From Ruminococcus sp. (lineage in GTDB: Bacteria; Bacillota; Clostridia; Oscillospirales; Ruminococcaceae), in contig JAIDNR010000218.1 of the NCBI GenBank assembly GCA_029063695.1, positions 1-18,534 on the forward strand: a stretch of 18,534 nt of DNA, given 5' to 3'. Below, one piece after another: positions 7,050-14,049 of this stretch (position 1 is the stretch's first letter; each line of letters begins with the position of its first letter). The notes under the pieces are model-generated. The model did no database searches and was not told the origin of the DNA. It saw only the letters and a list, made by a program, of their open reading frames with translations. The position numbers were made by a program, and so were the translations under genes.

Positions 7050-7931
7050 TTATTTAACTTCATTGACGGCAATCCAGACTTCACATACATAATTCGGATT
7101 GTCAACATCTGCCGACGGATAAACTTCAAGTTCAATACCTCTGCCGTATTCGTATTTATCACTCTGTGGGAAAAATTCGGTAAAAATTTTCTTGTAAGTT
7201 TCAGGGAATACATCAGGCATATTTCCTTTGATAATAAAAACCGCATAAGTTGATGCAGGAATGTCAACGATTTCAAAATCACTGTCATTAACTGGTCTGC
7301 CGTCGTATTCACAGCCTATTCCGTAAGGAAATTCGTTCTCCTCGACAATTCCTGAAAAACATATGCCAAGAAGACCTTTAAGATTCGGATTTTCAGGAAT
7401 ATATTCTGCAAGTTTCTGAGTTGTACCATTTTCCATACATTCGCTCCAGAATGCTGAAATATCCGGCGTAGCTGTCATGCCGTCCTGCTTGAATACCTGT
7501 TTGCGTTTGCAGATAACCTTGAAATCCTCAAGTTTTTCAATTCTGTAGTCCATTGTACTACCTCCTGTTAAAATAAGTTTCACAGACAGTCTGGAAAAGG
7601 ATTTGACATTTTTTCCACGTTTAGCTTCAGTAGGCGTAACACCATGAAAATTAGTAAATGCACGGGTAAAACTTTCGGGAGTATCATAGCCATAACGCAG
7701 TGCAACGTCTATAACCTTATCATTATTACGGATAAGGTCTGATGCTGCTACGGAAAGCCGTCTCATGCGGATATAGTCTCCTACAGTAAAGCCGCATATA
7801 ATACTGAAAATCCTCTGAAAATGGAACTGTGAAGAATAAGCCTGTTTTGCAATATCCTCATAATTCATATCTTCCATAAGATTAAGTTCAATATAATCAA
7901 TTGCCCTCTGTATTCCTTTTATCCATTCCAT
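7050..7931 (-). CDS. AraC-family regulator with GyrI-like effector-binding domain
   Basis: This 293-residue protein has an N-terminal AraC/XylS DNA-binding domain with two helix-turn-helix units: DINYEDIAKQ-type residues 21-44 (SSQFHFQRIFSIICG) and about 72-97 (VIDVALRYGYDTPESFTRAF). Next comes GVTPTEAKRG, then a C-terminal GyrI-like/AraC_E_bind domain (about 126-293) beginning MDYRIEKLEDFKV and containing GRGIELEVYPS near the end. This Rob/BmrR-like arrangement senses small, often drug-like molecules, or acts on exporter genes in other bacteria. No transporter lies next to it, so its target is unknown. GGAGG (7945-7941) lies 9 nt upstream of the ATG. The gene is flanked by terminators on both sides and is probably monocistronic. 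Confidence 0.92.
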   Translation of the reverse strand: MEWIKGIQRAIDYIELNLMEDMNYEDIAKQAYSSQFHFQRIFSIICGFTVGDYIRMRRLSVAASDLIRNNDKVIDVALRYGYDTPESFTRAFTNFHGVTPTEAKRGKNVKSFSRLSVKLILTGGSTMDYRIEKLEDFKVICKRKQVFKQDGMTATPDISAFWSECMENGTTQKLAEYIPENPNLKGLLGICFSGIVEENEFPYGIGCEYDGRPVNDSDFEIVDIPASTYAVFIIKGNMPDVFPETYKKIFTEFFPQSDKYEYGRGIELEVYPSADVDNPNYVCEVWIAVNEVK

Positions 7932-7959
7932 ATCCCTTTTCCTCCTGTTCTGTACTTAT

Positions 7960-7968
7960 ATTATAGCA
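7960..7968 (-). promoter_or_regulatory. Extended -10 promoter of the AraC-type gene
   Basis: On the minus strand TGCTATAAT is a perfect TGn-extended -10. No good -35 lies at the right distance, which extended -10 promoters tolerate. The start would give a leader of about 20 nt that includes the ribosome binding site. Confidence 0.55.
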
Positions 7969-8018
7969 GAAGTCAGGACAAATTTCCTGATATTCAGTGC
8001 TTTTGTATGTCAGATAAG

Positions 8019-8045
8019 AAAATCCCCGAAAATTCGGGGATTTTC
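8019..8045 (-). terminator. Terminator after the small unknown gene
   Basis: AAAATCCCCGAA and TTCGGGGATTTT form a 12-bp stem with an AA loop. It lies 3 nt past the stop at 8048 and is followed by TTC on the minus strand. It is nearly the same sequence as the hairpin at 7023. Confidence 0.75.
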
Positions 8046-8047
8046 TG

Positions 8048-8368
8048 TTATTCATGTGATAAATTCAGATAATTCTGTAATCTTATACAAAGAATTTTTC
8101 TGAACTCCTCATTATTGCACTTTTCAATCAGACTTCTGTATCTTTCAGTATCTATTGATGAAAATACTGTTTCTATGGTATGCAGTAAACCCCAGTTTAA
8201 GTCATAACAGTCGTCCGAAAACAATGTAACAAGACATTCTGCCTCTTCGTAAGACAAATCATAATCAACCTGAATCAGACTATCATATTCGTTGAACAGT
8301 TCATCTGACATATCATCATCTTTCGGAATACGTCCCAGACGGACTATTTTTTCAATATTTTCATGCAT
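8048..8368 (-). CDS. Small acidic hypothetical protein
   Basis: This 106-residue acidic, soluble protein has no signal peptide or membrane segment, and I do not recognise it. It appears all-helical. The most distinctive stretch is SDDCYDLNWGLLHTIETVFS (51-70), preceded by YDLSYEEAECLVTLF and followed by a helix with RYRSLIEKCNNEEFRKILCIRL. Small acidic proteins with such a D-D-x-x-x-x-W-x-L-L-H pattern occur among immunity-type proteins of polymorphic toxins, but no toxin gene is present, so that is only a guess. The start ATG lies 8 nt after the stop of the epimerase-like gene, with only a weak GTGATG ribosome binding site, which suggests translation coupled to that gene. A terminator follows. 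Confidence 0.75.
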   Translation of the reverse strand: MHENIEKIVRLGRIPKDDDMSDELFNEYDSLIQVDYDLSYEEAECLVTLFSDDCYDLNWGLLHTIETVFSSIDTERYRSLIEKCNNEEFRKILCIRLQNYLNLSHE

Positions 8369-8376
8369 ATCATCAC

Positions 8377-9339
8377 TTACTTTGTATTGTTGATATCCCA
8401 GCGGAAAGTAACAATCTTAGAAGCCTTAGTGGTATCAAGCATATTGTTGTTTTCAAGCTTTGTCATATCAAGATAGCGATAATTCGTCTTGTATTCCTTA
8501 TCAGGCTTGAAAATTTTCTTGATTTTGGAAATCGGATTACTTCCTGCGGATTTCTGTATAACAGTTCCGAGACTGTAATATGTTCTCATGAAACTGATAA
8601 TATCGGCAGCAGTAGTAAGTGTTTTGTCAGCCACATTGTAATTTCCTGCAAATGATACATCTTCTGCAACTTTTACAAAACACAGAATAAAGTCAACAAG
8701 ATTATGCACACAGCACATCTGGAATCCGTATTGTCCCGTACCGAGAACGAATTTTGTCTTATCTTTCGGGTCAGTGATTTTCGCCATAAGATTATCGGTA
8801 AACTCCTTTGAATATACGGGAGCAACTCTGGCAATACAGCATATAACATTCTTATGATTTCTCATTTCATTGACAAGAGCCTTTTCGGATTCGTACTTCA
8901 TAACAGCATAATTTGAAGTTGTCTTTATATCCGCATCTTCTCTTATGGGTTCTCTTGATTTAGGAAAAGCATAGACCTTTTCGGTGCTTATACTGATTAC
9001 TTTCTGCATACTTTCACTTGACATTGCACATTTATAGATATATTCATCACACTTTTGTGAAGCGTTCACTTCTGTTTCAGTAACAAACGAAGATAAATCA
9101 TTATCTACAGTGCAGGCTGCATGAATTAAAATATTTATCTCATGCTCCTCAAGAATTTTCTCAAATCCCTCTTTATCCTCAGGAGTCCACGGAATATAAG
9201 TATAATGAAGTTTACCCATATTGTAGAATCCTTCTTCCTTGTCAGCGGCAATCACTTCATATCCCTTTTTTATCAGTCCTGAACAGATATATTGTCCCAT
9301 AAGACCACAGCCACCCGTAACAAGAACCGTCTGCATCAC
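8377..9339 (-). CDS. NAD-dependent epimerase/dehydratase (extended SDR)
   Basis: This 320-residue Rossmann-fold protein has the nucleotide motif TGGCGLMG (8-15), the strand INILIHAAC (68-76), SIST (116-119) and the catalytic pair Y144-x3-K148 in YAVMK. This is the extended SDR set used by nucleotide-sugar epimerases and dehydratases. A GDTP-sugar or other substrate cannot be assigned. The C-terminus (after about 255) is basic, with KIKKIFKPDKEYK. The start is a GTG at 9339 directly followed by ATG at 9336. GGGAGG (9354-9349) lies 9 nt from the GTG and 12 nt from the ATG, so either may be used. It lies 43 nt after the solute-binding protein gene and 8 nt before the small unknown gene. No glycosyltransferases are nearby, which leaves its pathway open. 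Confidence 0.88.
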   Translation of the reverse strand: MMQTVLVTGGCGLMGQYICSGLIKKGYEVIAADKEEGFYNMGKLHYTYIPWTPEDKEGFEKILEEHEINILIHAACTVDNDLSSFVTETEVNASQKCDEYIYKCAMSSESMQKVISISTEKVYAFPKSREPIREDADIKTTSNYAVMKYESEKALVNEMRNHKNVICCIARVAPVYSKEFTDNLMAKITDPKDKTKFVLGTGQYGFQMCCVHNLVDFILCFVKVAEDVSFAGNYNVADKTLTTAADIISFMRTYYSLGTVIQKSAGSNPISKIKKIFKPDKEYKTNYRYLDMTKLENNNMLDTTKASKIVTFRWDINNTK

Positions 9340-9382
9340 AACTCATATCCTCCCTTTTGATTAATCTTTTATATATTATATT

Positions 9383-10771
9383 TTATTCATCTGTATTAAG
9401 TTCATTTACTTCATCAATATAAGTATCAAGAACAGAATTAATGGAATCATATGTTTCACTCCAAGGCACACCTCTTGCCGTAAGCCTGAGATTGCTGTCA
9501 AGAAGTTCAGCACAGTCAGCAGATACACCTGTTGAAAGGTTAAGAGACGGATTTCTGTTTGCAAGTTCCTGCATACTGTTATGCATTTCAACCATCTCAT
9601 CAGTCCAGCCATAATCACTCTGGAACTGTTCATCTCCGATTTTCTTTATTATCTCATCGGTTTTTGTAAAGCGTTTGCATTCAAGGAACTTTGCAACTCC
9701 TTCGGGATTCTGTCCGCCCTTTACAAACATATAAGCGTCCATGCCAACAGGAACATAATATTCATCGGCATCGGGGTCTTTCGGCATCGGAACAAAAAAT
9801 GCATCTTCTCCGAACATTGCTTTCCACTGGTCAGATGTTTTATAAAATTCATAAGTGCCAACAGGATAGAAAAGAACTTTTCCCTCACTGATATATTCGG
9901 GATGAGCGACCCAGCCATAGTCGCCAACACCTATAGCAATACAGCCTGTCTGATTCAGACTGTAAAGAAAATTCTGTACTCTTTCCATGGCAGGAGTACC
10001 AATATTATTCACAAGTCTGCCATCCTGTATTGTTACCGGAACAGTTCCCGTAGTTGACATAAGTCCGAACTCAAACCACCAACCGTCAATACCATAATGC
10101 TGATTTTCAACATCAACGAATTTCAGAAGCATATCCTGAAAAGCATTCCAGTCCCATTTACCCTTTGCATATAAATCAGCAGGGTCCTGCAAACCTGCTT
10201 CCTGAATCGTTTTTCTGTTATACACACAAGCAGTTTTATCTCCCGTAGTCTGCAATACGGTACAATAATGACTCCCTTTCCATATCAGGCTGTCATTGAC
10301 TTCCTGAACGTCTTTCCATAAAGGAGTGCTGAAATCAATATATTTATCAACAGGAGTAAACATTCCGTTTACAGTACCTTTTGGAAAAGCATCCATATTT
10401 CCCGCATAGAAAAAGTCCACACCCTCACCGCTGTTAATGAGATTTGCAAGCTGTTCATAGCGTTCCTCATATATACATTGAATCCATTCAATATTTCCGC
10501 CGTATTTTTCTTCAAAAGCGACAACCTCAGGCGGTTTTGTCTTTCCTGTCTGGTCAGAACTGATATTCCAGTCCGAAAGCCATTTTATAGTTTTGTTTTC
10601 CAGTTCAACATCTTCAAGCAAATCGGTATCATTTACTCGCTTACTGATTTCACTGCGTACTTCCGAACTCACGTCATTTTCAGTATTCGGACTTGACGAT
10701 GACGAGTTCCCGTCTCCGCAGGCAGTAAGAGAGAGAATAAGCACGGAAATAAACGTCACTATCTTCTTCAT
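9383..10771 (-). CDS. Extracellular solute-binding lipoprotein (family 1, ABC sugar type)
   Basis: This 462-residue protein starts with a lipoprotein signal peptide: MKKIVTFISVLILS and the lipobox LTAC with C18. A Ser/Asn-rich tether follows (19-45). The mature part shows the pattern of carbohydrate-type family 1 binding proteins: TIKWLSDWN, VVAFEEKYGGNIEW, GVDFFYAGN, WDWNAFQDMLLKF, and later KVLFYPVGTYEF and YYVPVGMDAYMF. Many aromatic residues fit a sugar or oligosaccharide ligand. It would sit on the outer face of the membrane and hand ligand to an ABC permease. No permease or ATPase gene is nearby, so it is an orphan. AAGGAG (10785-10780) lies 8 nt before the ATG, and a near-consensus promoter lies upstream. 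Its ligand and partner are unknown. Confidence 0.92.
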   Translation of the reverse strand: MKKIVTFISVLILSLTACGDGNSSSSSPNTENDVSSEVRSEISKRVNDTDLLEDVELENKTIKWLSDWNISSDQTGKTKPPEVVAFEEKYGGNIEWIQCIYEERYEQLANLINSGEGVDFFYAGNMDAFPKGTVNGMFTPVDKYIDFSTPLWKDVQEVNDSLIWKGSHYCTVLQTTGDKTACVYNRKTIQEAGLQDPADLYAKGKWDWNAFQDMLLKFVDVENQHYGIDGWWFEFGLMSTTGTVPVTIQDGRLVNNIGTPAMERVQNFLYSLNQTGCIAIGVGDYGWVAHPEYISEGKVLFYPVGTYEFYKTSDQWKAMFGEDAFFVPMPKDPDADEYYVPVGMDAYMFVKGGQNPEGVAKFLECKRFTKTDEIIKKIGDEQFQSDYGWTDEMVEMHNSMQELANRNPSLNLSTGVSADCAELLDSNLRLTARGVPWSETYDSINSVLDTYIDEVNELNTDE

Positions 10772-10837
10772 ATGTAAAACTCCTTCAACTAATTGAATAG
10801 CGGAACCATTAAGTGTATAAGACTCACTCTTATATTT

Positions 10838-10866
10838 ATTATATCATTTTTCTGTACAATAGTCAA
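10838..10866 (-). promoter_or_regulatory. SigmaA promoter of the solute-binding protein gene
   Basis: On the minus strand TTGACT (10866-10861), a 17-nt spacer and a perfect TATAAT (10843-10838) are present. The leader would be about 60 nt. It separates this unit from the ung-metF operon upstream, after which I see no clear terminator. Confidence 0.8.
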
Positions 10867-10912
10867 TATCTATTTCCTGATACAAATTAAAGTAAAAGAT
10901 GTAAAACTTATG

Positions 10913-11584
10913 TCAAATTTTACCACAGCCGCCGTTCAGTCTGAATCCGCAACTTTCACGCATACTACATACATCACAGCCTTTTTTGCCATGTTCTATG
11001 GGATTATCTGAAATACCGATTATTGCCGTAACAGACTTTGAGGGTATAAGCAGGCAGTTTTCTGTAACTGTCAATCCGATTCTTCGGTGTGCGTTAAGAA
11101 ATAAAACCAGTTCTTTCTGCAAAGCTATCGGCAAATCCCCATAACCTGGACTGAATCTCCACGTCCTGAATTTTACGAGATTTGTACTGAAAATTTCGGT
11201 TTCGGTCTTATCACATACCTGTTCAATAGCCGAACTGCAAAGGCAGTCAACAGCAAGAGTTTCAACCATACCGACAACAGAAGTCTGCCGTATCAGCTTA
11301 TCAGCTTCAGCAGAAACAGTTGCCGCAAGAATTACTGCACGTTTACAGCCTGTAAGATGTTTTCTTATGTCATTTCCCGTAAATACTGCATTCATTCCGC
11401 CGAAATATACACCATCTTCTGCAAAATGGACAGTCGCTTCACGGTACACAAAAGCCGGTCTGAGACGTTTACGGACTATCGGTTCATATTTATCAAGAAT
11501 TTCTGCTGTTTTTCTATCAGGAACTCCCCTGACGCCCATATATCGTGCGGCTTCGGTTTTTGAGATGGTATCAAGCTTAATCAT
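10913..11584 (-). CDS. Stand-alone methionine synthase (MetH) activation protein
   Basis: This 223-residue protein matches the C-terminal AdoMet-binding activation domain of cobalamin-dependent methionine synthase. It has the diagnostic RFSPGYGDLPIALQ (143-156), then NAHRRIGLTVTENCLLIPSKS (about 164-184) and VTAIIG. In the complete enzyme this domain re-methylates oxidised cob(II)alamin with AdoMet. Here it is a separate chain, so it should reactivate a MetH encoded elsewhere. A C-terminal cysteine cluster (C203, C206, C212, C220) is extra to the E. coli domain. The start codon overlaps the metF stop by 4 nt (ATGA), a strong sign of coupled translation and shared function in the methyl-folate to methionine route. 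Length is normal for clostridial stand-alone versions. Confidence 0.9.
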   Translation of the reverse strand: MIKLDTISKTEAARYMGVRGVPDRKTAEILDKYEPIVRKRLRPAFVYREATVHFAEDGVYFGGMNAVFTGNDIRKHLTGCKRAVILAATVSAEADKLIRQTSVVGMVETLAVDCLCSSAIEQVCDKTETEIFSTNLVKFRTWRFSPGYGDLPIALQKELVLFLNAHRRIGLTVTENCLLIPSKSVTAIIGISDNPIEHGKKGCDVCSMRESCGFRLNGGCGKI

Positions 11585-12441
11585 ACGCCGATAATTCCCG
11601 AAACCGCATCACTGATTTTTCTTGCAACATAGGCATTGTTCATAGTATAAAGATGAATACCGTCAACATTGCTTGCAAGCAAGTCCACAATCTGATTTAT
11701 TGCATAAGCAATTCCCGCATCACGTAAAGCTTCGGGATTGTGCTCGTATTTCTGCATTATTTTCACAAATTTATGCGGCAGACTTGCACCGCACGTCGTA
11801 ACCATACGCTCAATCTGCTTTTTATTAGTAACAGGCATGATTCCTGCCTCAATAGGAACGTTTATTCCTGCCTTTGCGGTTTTTTCACGGAAATTATAGA
11901 AATACTCATTATCAAAAAAGAGCTGTGAAACAAGGTGGTCTGCACCTGCTTCAACCTTGAGTTTAAGATTAGCAATATCTTCATCAAGATTTTCCGAATC
12001 AGGGTGACCTTCGGGATAGCAGGCACCTGCAATATCAAAATCACCCTTTGATTTAAGATAAGTTATAAGGTCACTTGCGTGTTTAAAATCCTCAACAGGC
12101 GGAATATCGGGATTTATGTCACCTCTGAGTGCAAGAATATTCTCAATTCCCCTTGACTTCGCTTCTGTTAAAGTATTATCAATCTGTTCTTTTGTGTAAT
12201 TGATACACGGAAGATGCAGTACAGGAATTATTCCCATTGACCTGATTTTTTCAGTAATATTAAGCGATAAACTGCTGTTTCCGCTTCCGCCCGCACTGTA
12301 AGTAACACTTATGAAATCGGGATTCAGTCCGCACAATTCATCAAGTGTACGATAAATTACATCAACTGAACTTGTGCTTTTCGGCGGAAAAACTTCAAAT
12401 GAAAATACAGTTTTCTTCGCAAAAATGTCTTTTATCTTCAT
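11581..12441 (-). CDS. metF: 5,10-Methylenetetrahydrofolate reductase
   Basis: This 286-residue TIM-barrel flavoenzyme reduces methylene-THF to methyl-THF, the methyl donor for methionine synthase. Motifs in order are FSFEVFPPK with E16 (the catalytic acid of the E. coli enzyme, E28), VTYSAGGSG (46-54), ILALRGD (102-108, D108), ACYPEGHPDS (140-149), VSQLFFD (171-177), GIMPV, and a C-terminal GIHLYTMNN. Length fits bacterial MetF (about 290-300). AAGGAAG lies 7 nt before the ATG and overlaps the end of ung, which is 12 nt upstream. The stop overlaps the start of the MetH activation gene. No SAM riboswitch is visible upstream of the operon. Confidence 0.96.
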   Translation of the reverse strand: MKIKDIFAKKTVFSFEVFPPKSTSSVDVIYRTLDELCGLNPDFISVTYSAGGSGNSSLSLNITEKIRSMGIIPVLHLPCINYTKEQIDNTLTEAKSRGIENILALRGDINPDIPPVEDFKHASDLITYLKSKGDFDIAGACYPEGHPDSENLDEDIANLKLKVEAGADHLVSQLFFDNEYFYNFREKTAKAGINVPIEAGIMPVTNKKQIERMVTTCGASLPHKFVKIMQKYEHNPEALRDAGIAYAINQIVDLLASNVDGIHLYTMNNAYVARKISDAVSGIIGV

Positions 12442-12453
12442 AAATATCTTCCT

Positions 12454-13125
12454 TTAGTCAATTGACCAGTCTATTTCGCCCAATCCATGAGCTTTAAGAA
12501 ATTCATTTGCCTGTGAAAAATGTTTACAGCCAAAAAATCCGTTGTAAGCCGAAAGCGGACTCGGGTGAGCAGCTTTCAGTACAAGATGATTCGGATTTTT
12601 AATGAATTTCTGTTTTGCCTTTGCATCTCCGCCCCAGAGTATGAAAACCATAGGCTTTTCACGTTCATTAAGAATCTTGATTACATCAGTCGTGAACTCC
12701 TCCCAGCCAAGACCATGATGACTTCTTGCCTGATTTGCACGAACAGTAAGTACGGAATTAAGCAGAAGTACACCGCTTTCAGCCCATTTTGTAAGGTCGC
12801 CATGCTTGCCGAGATTATCTATACCCACATCGTCTCTGATTTCCTTAAAAATGTTAACAAGAGAAGGCGGCGGAGTAACTCCCTTACGGACTGAAAAACT
12901 AAGCCCGTGAGCCTGTCCCTCACCGTGATAAGGGTCCTGTCCGATAATAACACACTTGACATCGTTATAAGAAGTCAGTTTCATTGCGTTGAAAATATCA
13001 TACATTCCCGGAAAAATCTTCTGTGTTTTGTATTCATTGATAAGTTTCTGACGCAGGTCAATATAATAATCCTTTTCAAATTCATCTTTAAGAATCTCGT
13101 CCCATTCATTTCCAAAATTAACCAT
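12454..13125 (-). CDS. ung: Uracil-DNA glycosylase (family 1)
   Basis: This 223-residue enzyme removes uracil from DNA at the start of base excision repair. It has GQDPYHG (62-68) with the catalytic D64, FSVRKGVTPPPSL (77-89), LLLNSVLTVR (120-129), and the minor-groove loop HPSPLSAYNGF (187-197) with H187. Length is normal. A longer start at 13140 is in frame, but its codons themselves contain the GGAGG (13138-13134) that sits 8 nt before the ATG at 13125, so the shorter form is the real start. It is the first gene of an operon with metF and the MetH activation gene, driven by the divergent promoter at 13168. Confidence 0.96.
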   Translation of the reverse strand: MVNFGNEWDEILKDEFEKDYYIDLRQKLINEYKTQKIFPGMYDIFNAMKLTSYNDVKCVIIGQDPYHGEGQAHGLSFSVRKGVTPPPSLVNIFKEIRDDVGIDNLGKHGDLTKWAESGVLLLNSVLTVRANQARSHHGLGWEEFTTDVIKILNEREKPMVFILWGGDAKAKQKFIKNPNHLVLKAAHPSPLSAYNGFFGCKHFSQANEFLKAHGLGEIDWSID

Positions 13126-13167
13126 AAAAAAATCCTCCATATAATTTTATAAAAATGCTTACATTAT

Positions 13168-13196
13168 ATTATATAATATTTTGACGATTTTTGCAA
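13168..13196 (-). promoter_or_regulatory. SigmaA promoter of the ung-metF operon
   Basis: On the minus strand TTGCAA (13196-13191), 17 nt, then TATAAT (13173-13168). It lies back to back with the rightward promoter at 13204, with 7 nt between the two -35 boxes. Confidence 0.75.
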
Positions 13197-13203
13197 TATA
13201 TAA

Positions 13204-13232
13204 TTGAAAATTTCTTCAGAATGATGTATAAT
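13204..13232 (+). promoter_or_regulatory. SigmaA promoter of the TtcA-like gene
   Basis: TTGAAA (13204-13209), a 17-nt spacer and TATAAT (13227-13232) are present. The ribosome binding site CGGAGG follows at 13248-13253. Confidence 0.78.
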
Positions 13233-13258
13233 TAAATAAAAAACATACGGAGGAAATT

Positions 13259-13978
13259 ATGCAGAAAATTCTTGGATATTTGCGTAAAGCAGTACAGGAG
13301 TATGATATGATTCATGACGGAGACAGAATTGCTGTCGGAATTTCAGGCGGTAAAGACAGCATGATTCTGCTGAACGGACTTATACTTCTCAGACGGTTCA
13401 TCGGAATCGACTATGAGATTATCGGACTTACAATTGACCCGAATTTCAACGGTATTGCAGGAAACTACTCAGCCATTGCAGATTTTTGTGCAGAAAACGA
13501 TATTGAGTATCATATAATCCAGACACAAATCGGAGAAATTGTATTTGATGTCAGAAACGAAAAAAAACCGTGCAGTCTTTGTGCAAGAATGCGGCGTGGA
13601 GCTTTGCATAATTCCGCATCGGAGCTGAACTGCAATAAAATTGCACTCGGTCATAATTTTGATGATACTGTTGAAACTTTCATCATGAATCTTTTCACAG
13701 AGGGAAGAATCGGCTGTTATTCACCAGTCACACTACTTGAAAACAAAAATCTTACTGTAATACGTCCGCTTGTTCTCGCACCTGAAAAAGAAATCCGACG
13801 TGCAGTAAAGAAAAATAAAATTCCGATTGTAAAATCAGCCTGTCCCGTTGACGGAAAAACAAACCGACAGAAAACAAAAGATTTCATTGCACAGACAGAA
13901 CGTGAAAATCACGGATTCAAATACAGGATTTTCGGTGCATTGCAGCGGTCGGGTATTGACGGCTGGGGAATCAGATAA
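13259..13978 (+). CDS. TtcA-family tRNA 2-thiolation protein (PP-loop ATPase)
   Basis: This 239-residue N-type ATP pyrophosphatase has the PP-loop SGGKDS (29-34), the cysteine pair C105-x2-C108 in KPCSLCARMRRGAL, GHNFDD (131-136) and a third conserved cysteine, C195 in SACPVDG. These are the marks of TtcA, whose three cysteines bind a [4Fe-4S] cluster and which thiolates C32 of certain tRNAs. It is shorter than E. coli TtcA (311 residues), as is usual for Firmicute members of this family; a related thiolase with another target is possible. It is monocistronic, divergent from ung, with CGGAGG 5 nt before the ATG and a strong terminator right after the stop. Confidence 0.9.
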   Translation: MQKILGYLRKAVQEYDMIHDGDRIAVGISGGKDSMILLNGLILLRRFIGIDYEIIGLTIDPNFNGIAGNYSAIADFCAENDIEYHIIQTQIGEIVFDVRNEKKPCSLCARMRRGALHNSASELNCNKIALGHNFDDTVETFIMNLFTEGRIGCYSPVTLLENKNLTVIRPLVLAPEKEIRRAVKKNKIPIVKSACPVDGKTNRQKTKDFIAQTERENHGFKYRIFGALQRSGIDGWGIR

Positions 13979-13980
13979 AG

Positions 13981-14008
13981 AAAAGCTCTCCCAAAGGAGA
14001 GCTTTTTT
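13981..14008. terminator. Strong terminator between the TtcA-like gene and scaE-like gene
   Basis: AAAAGCTCTCC pairs perfectly with GGAGAGCTTTT (loop CAAA), followed by T-rich sequence. On the minus strand the hairpin is also followed by TTTTC, so it may end the leftward cohesin transcript as well. Confidence 0.85.
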
Positions 14009-14049
14009 ATCGTTTTAGCATTCAGTTAAAAACTGTTGTGACTATTTAA

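Noticed and set aside
13126..13140. Upstream ATG of ung at 13140
   Set aside because: Its first codons contain the GGAGG that serves the ATG at 13125 with ideal spacing.
12442..13258. SAM or cobalamin riboswitch for the metF operon
   Set aside because: The leader before ung is only about 35 nt and the ung-metF gap is 12 nt, too short for either riboswitch.
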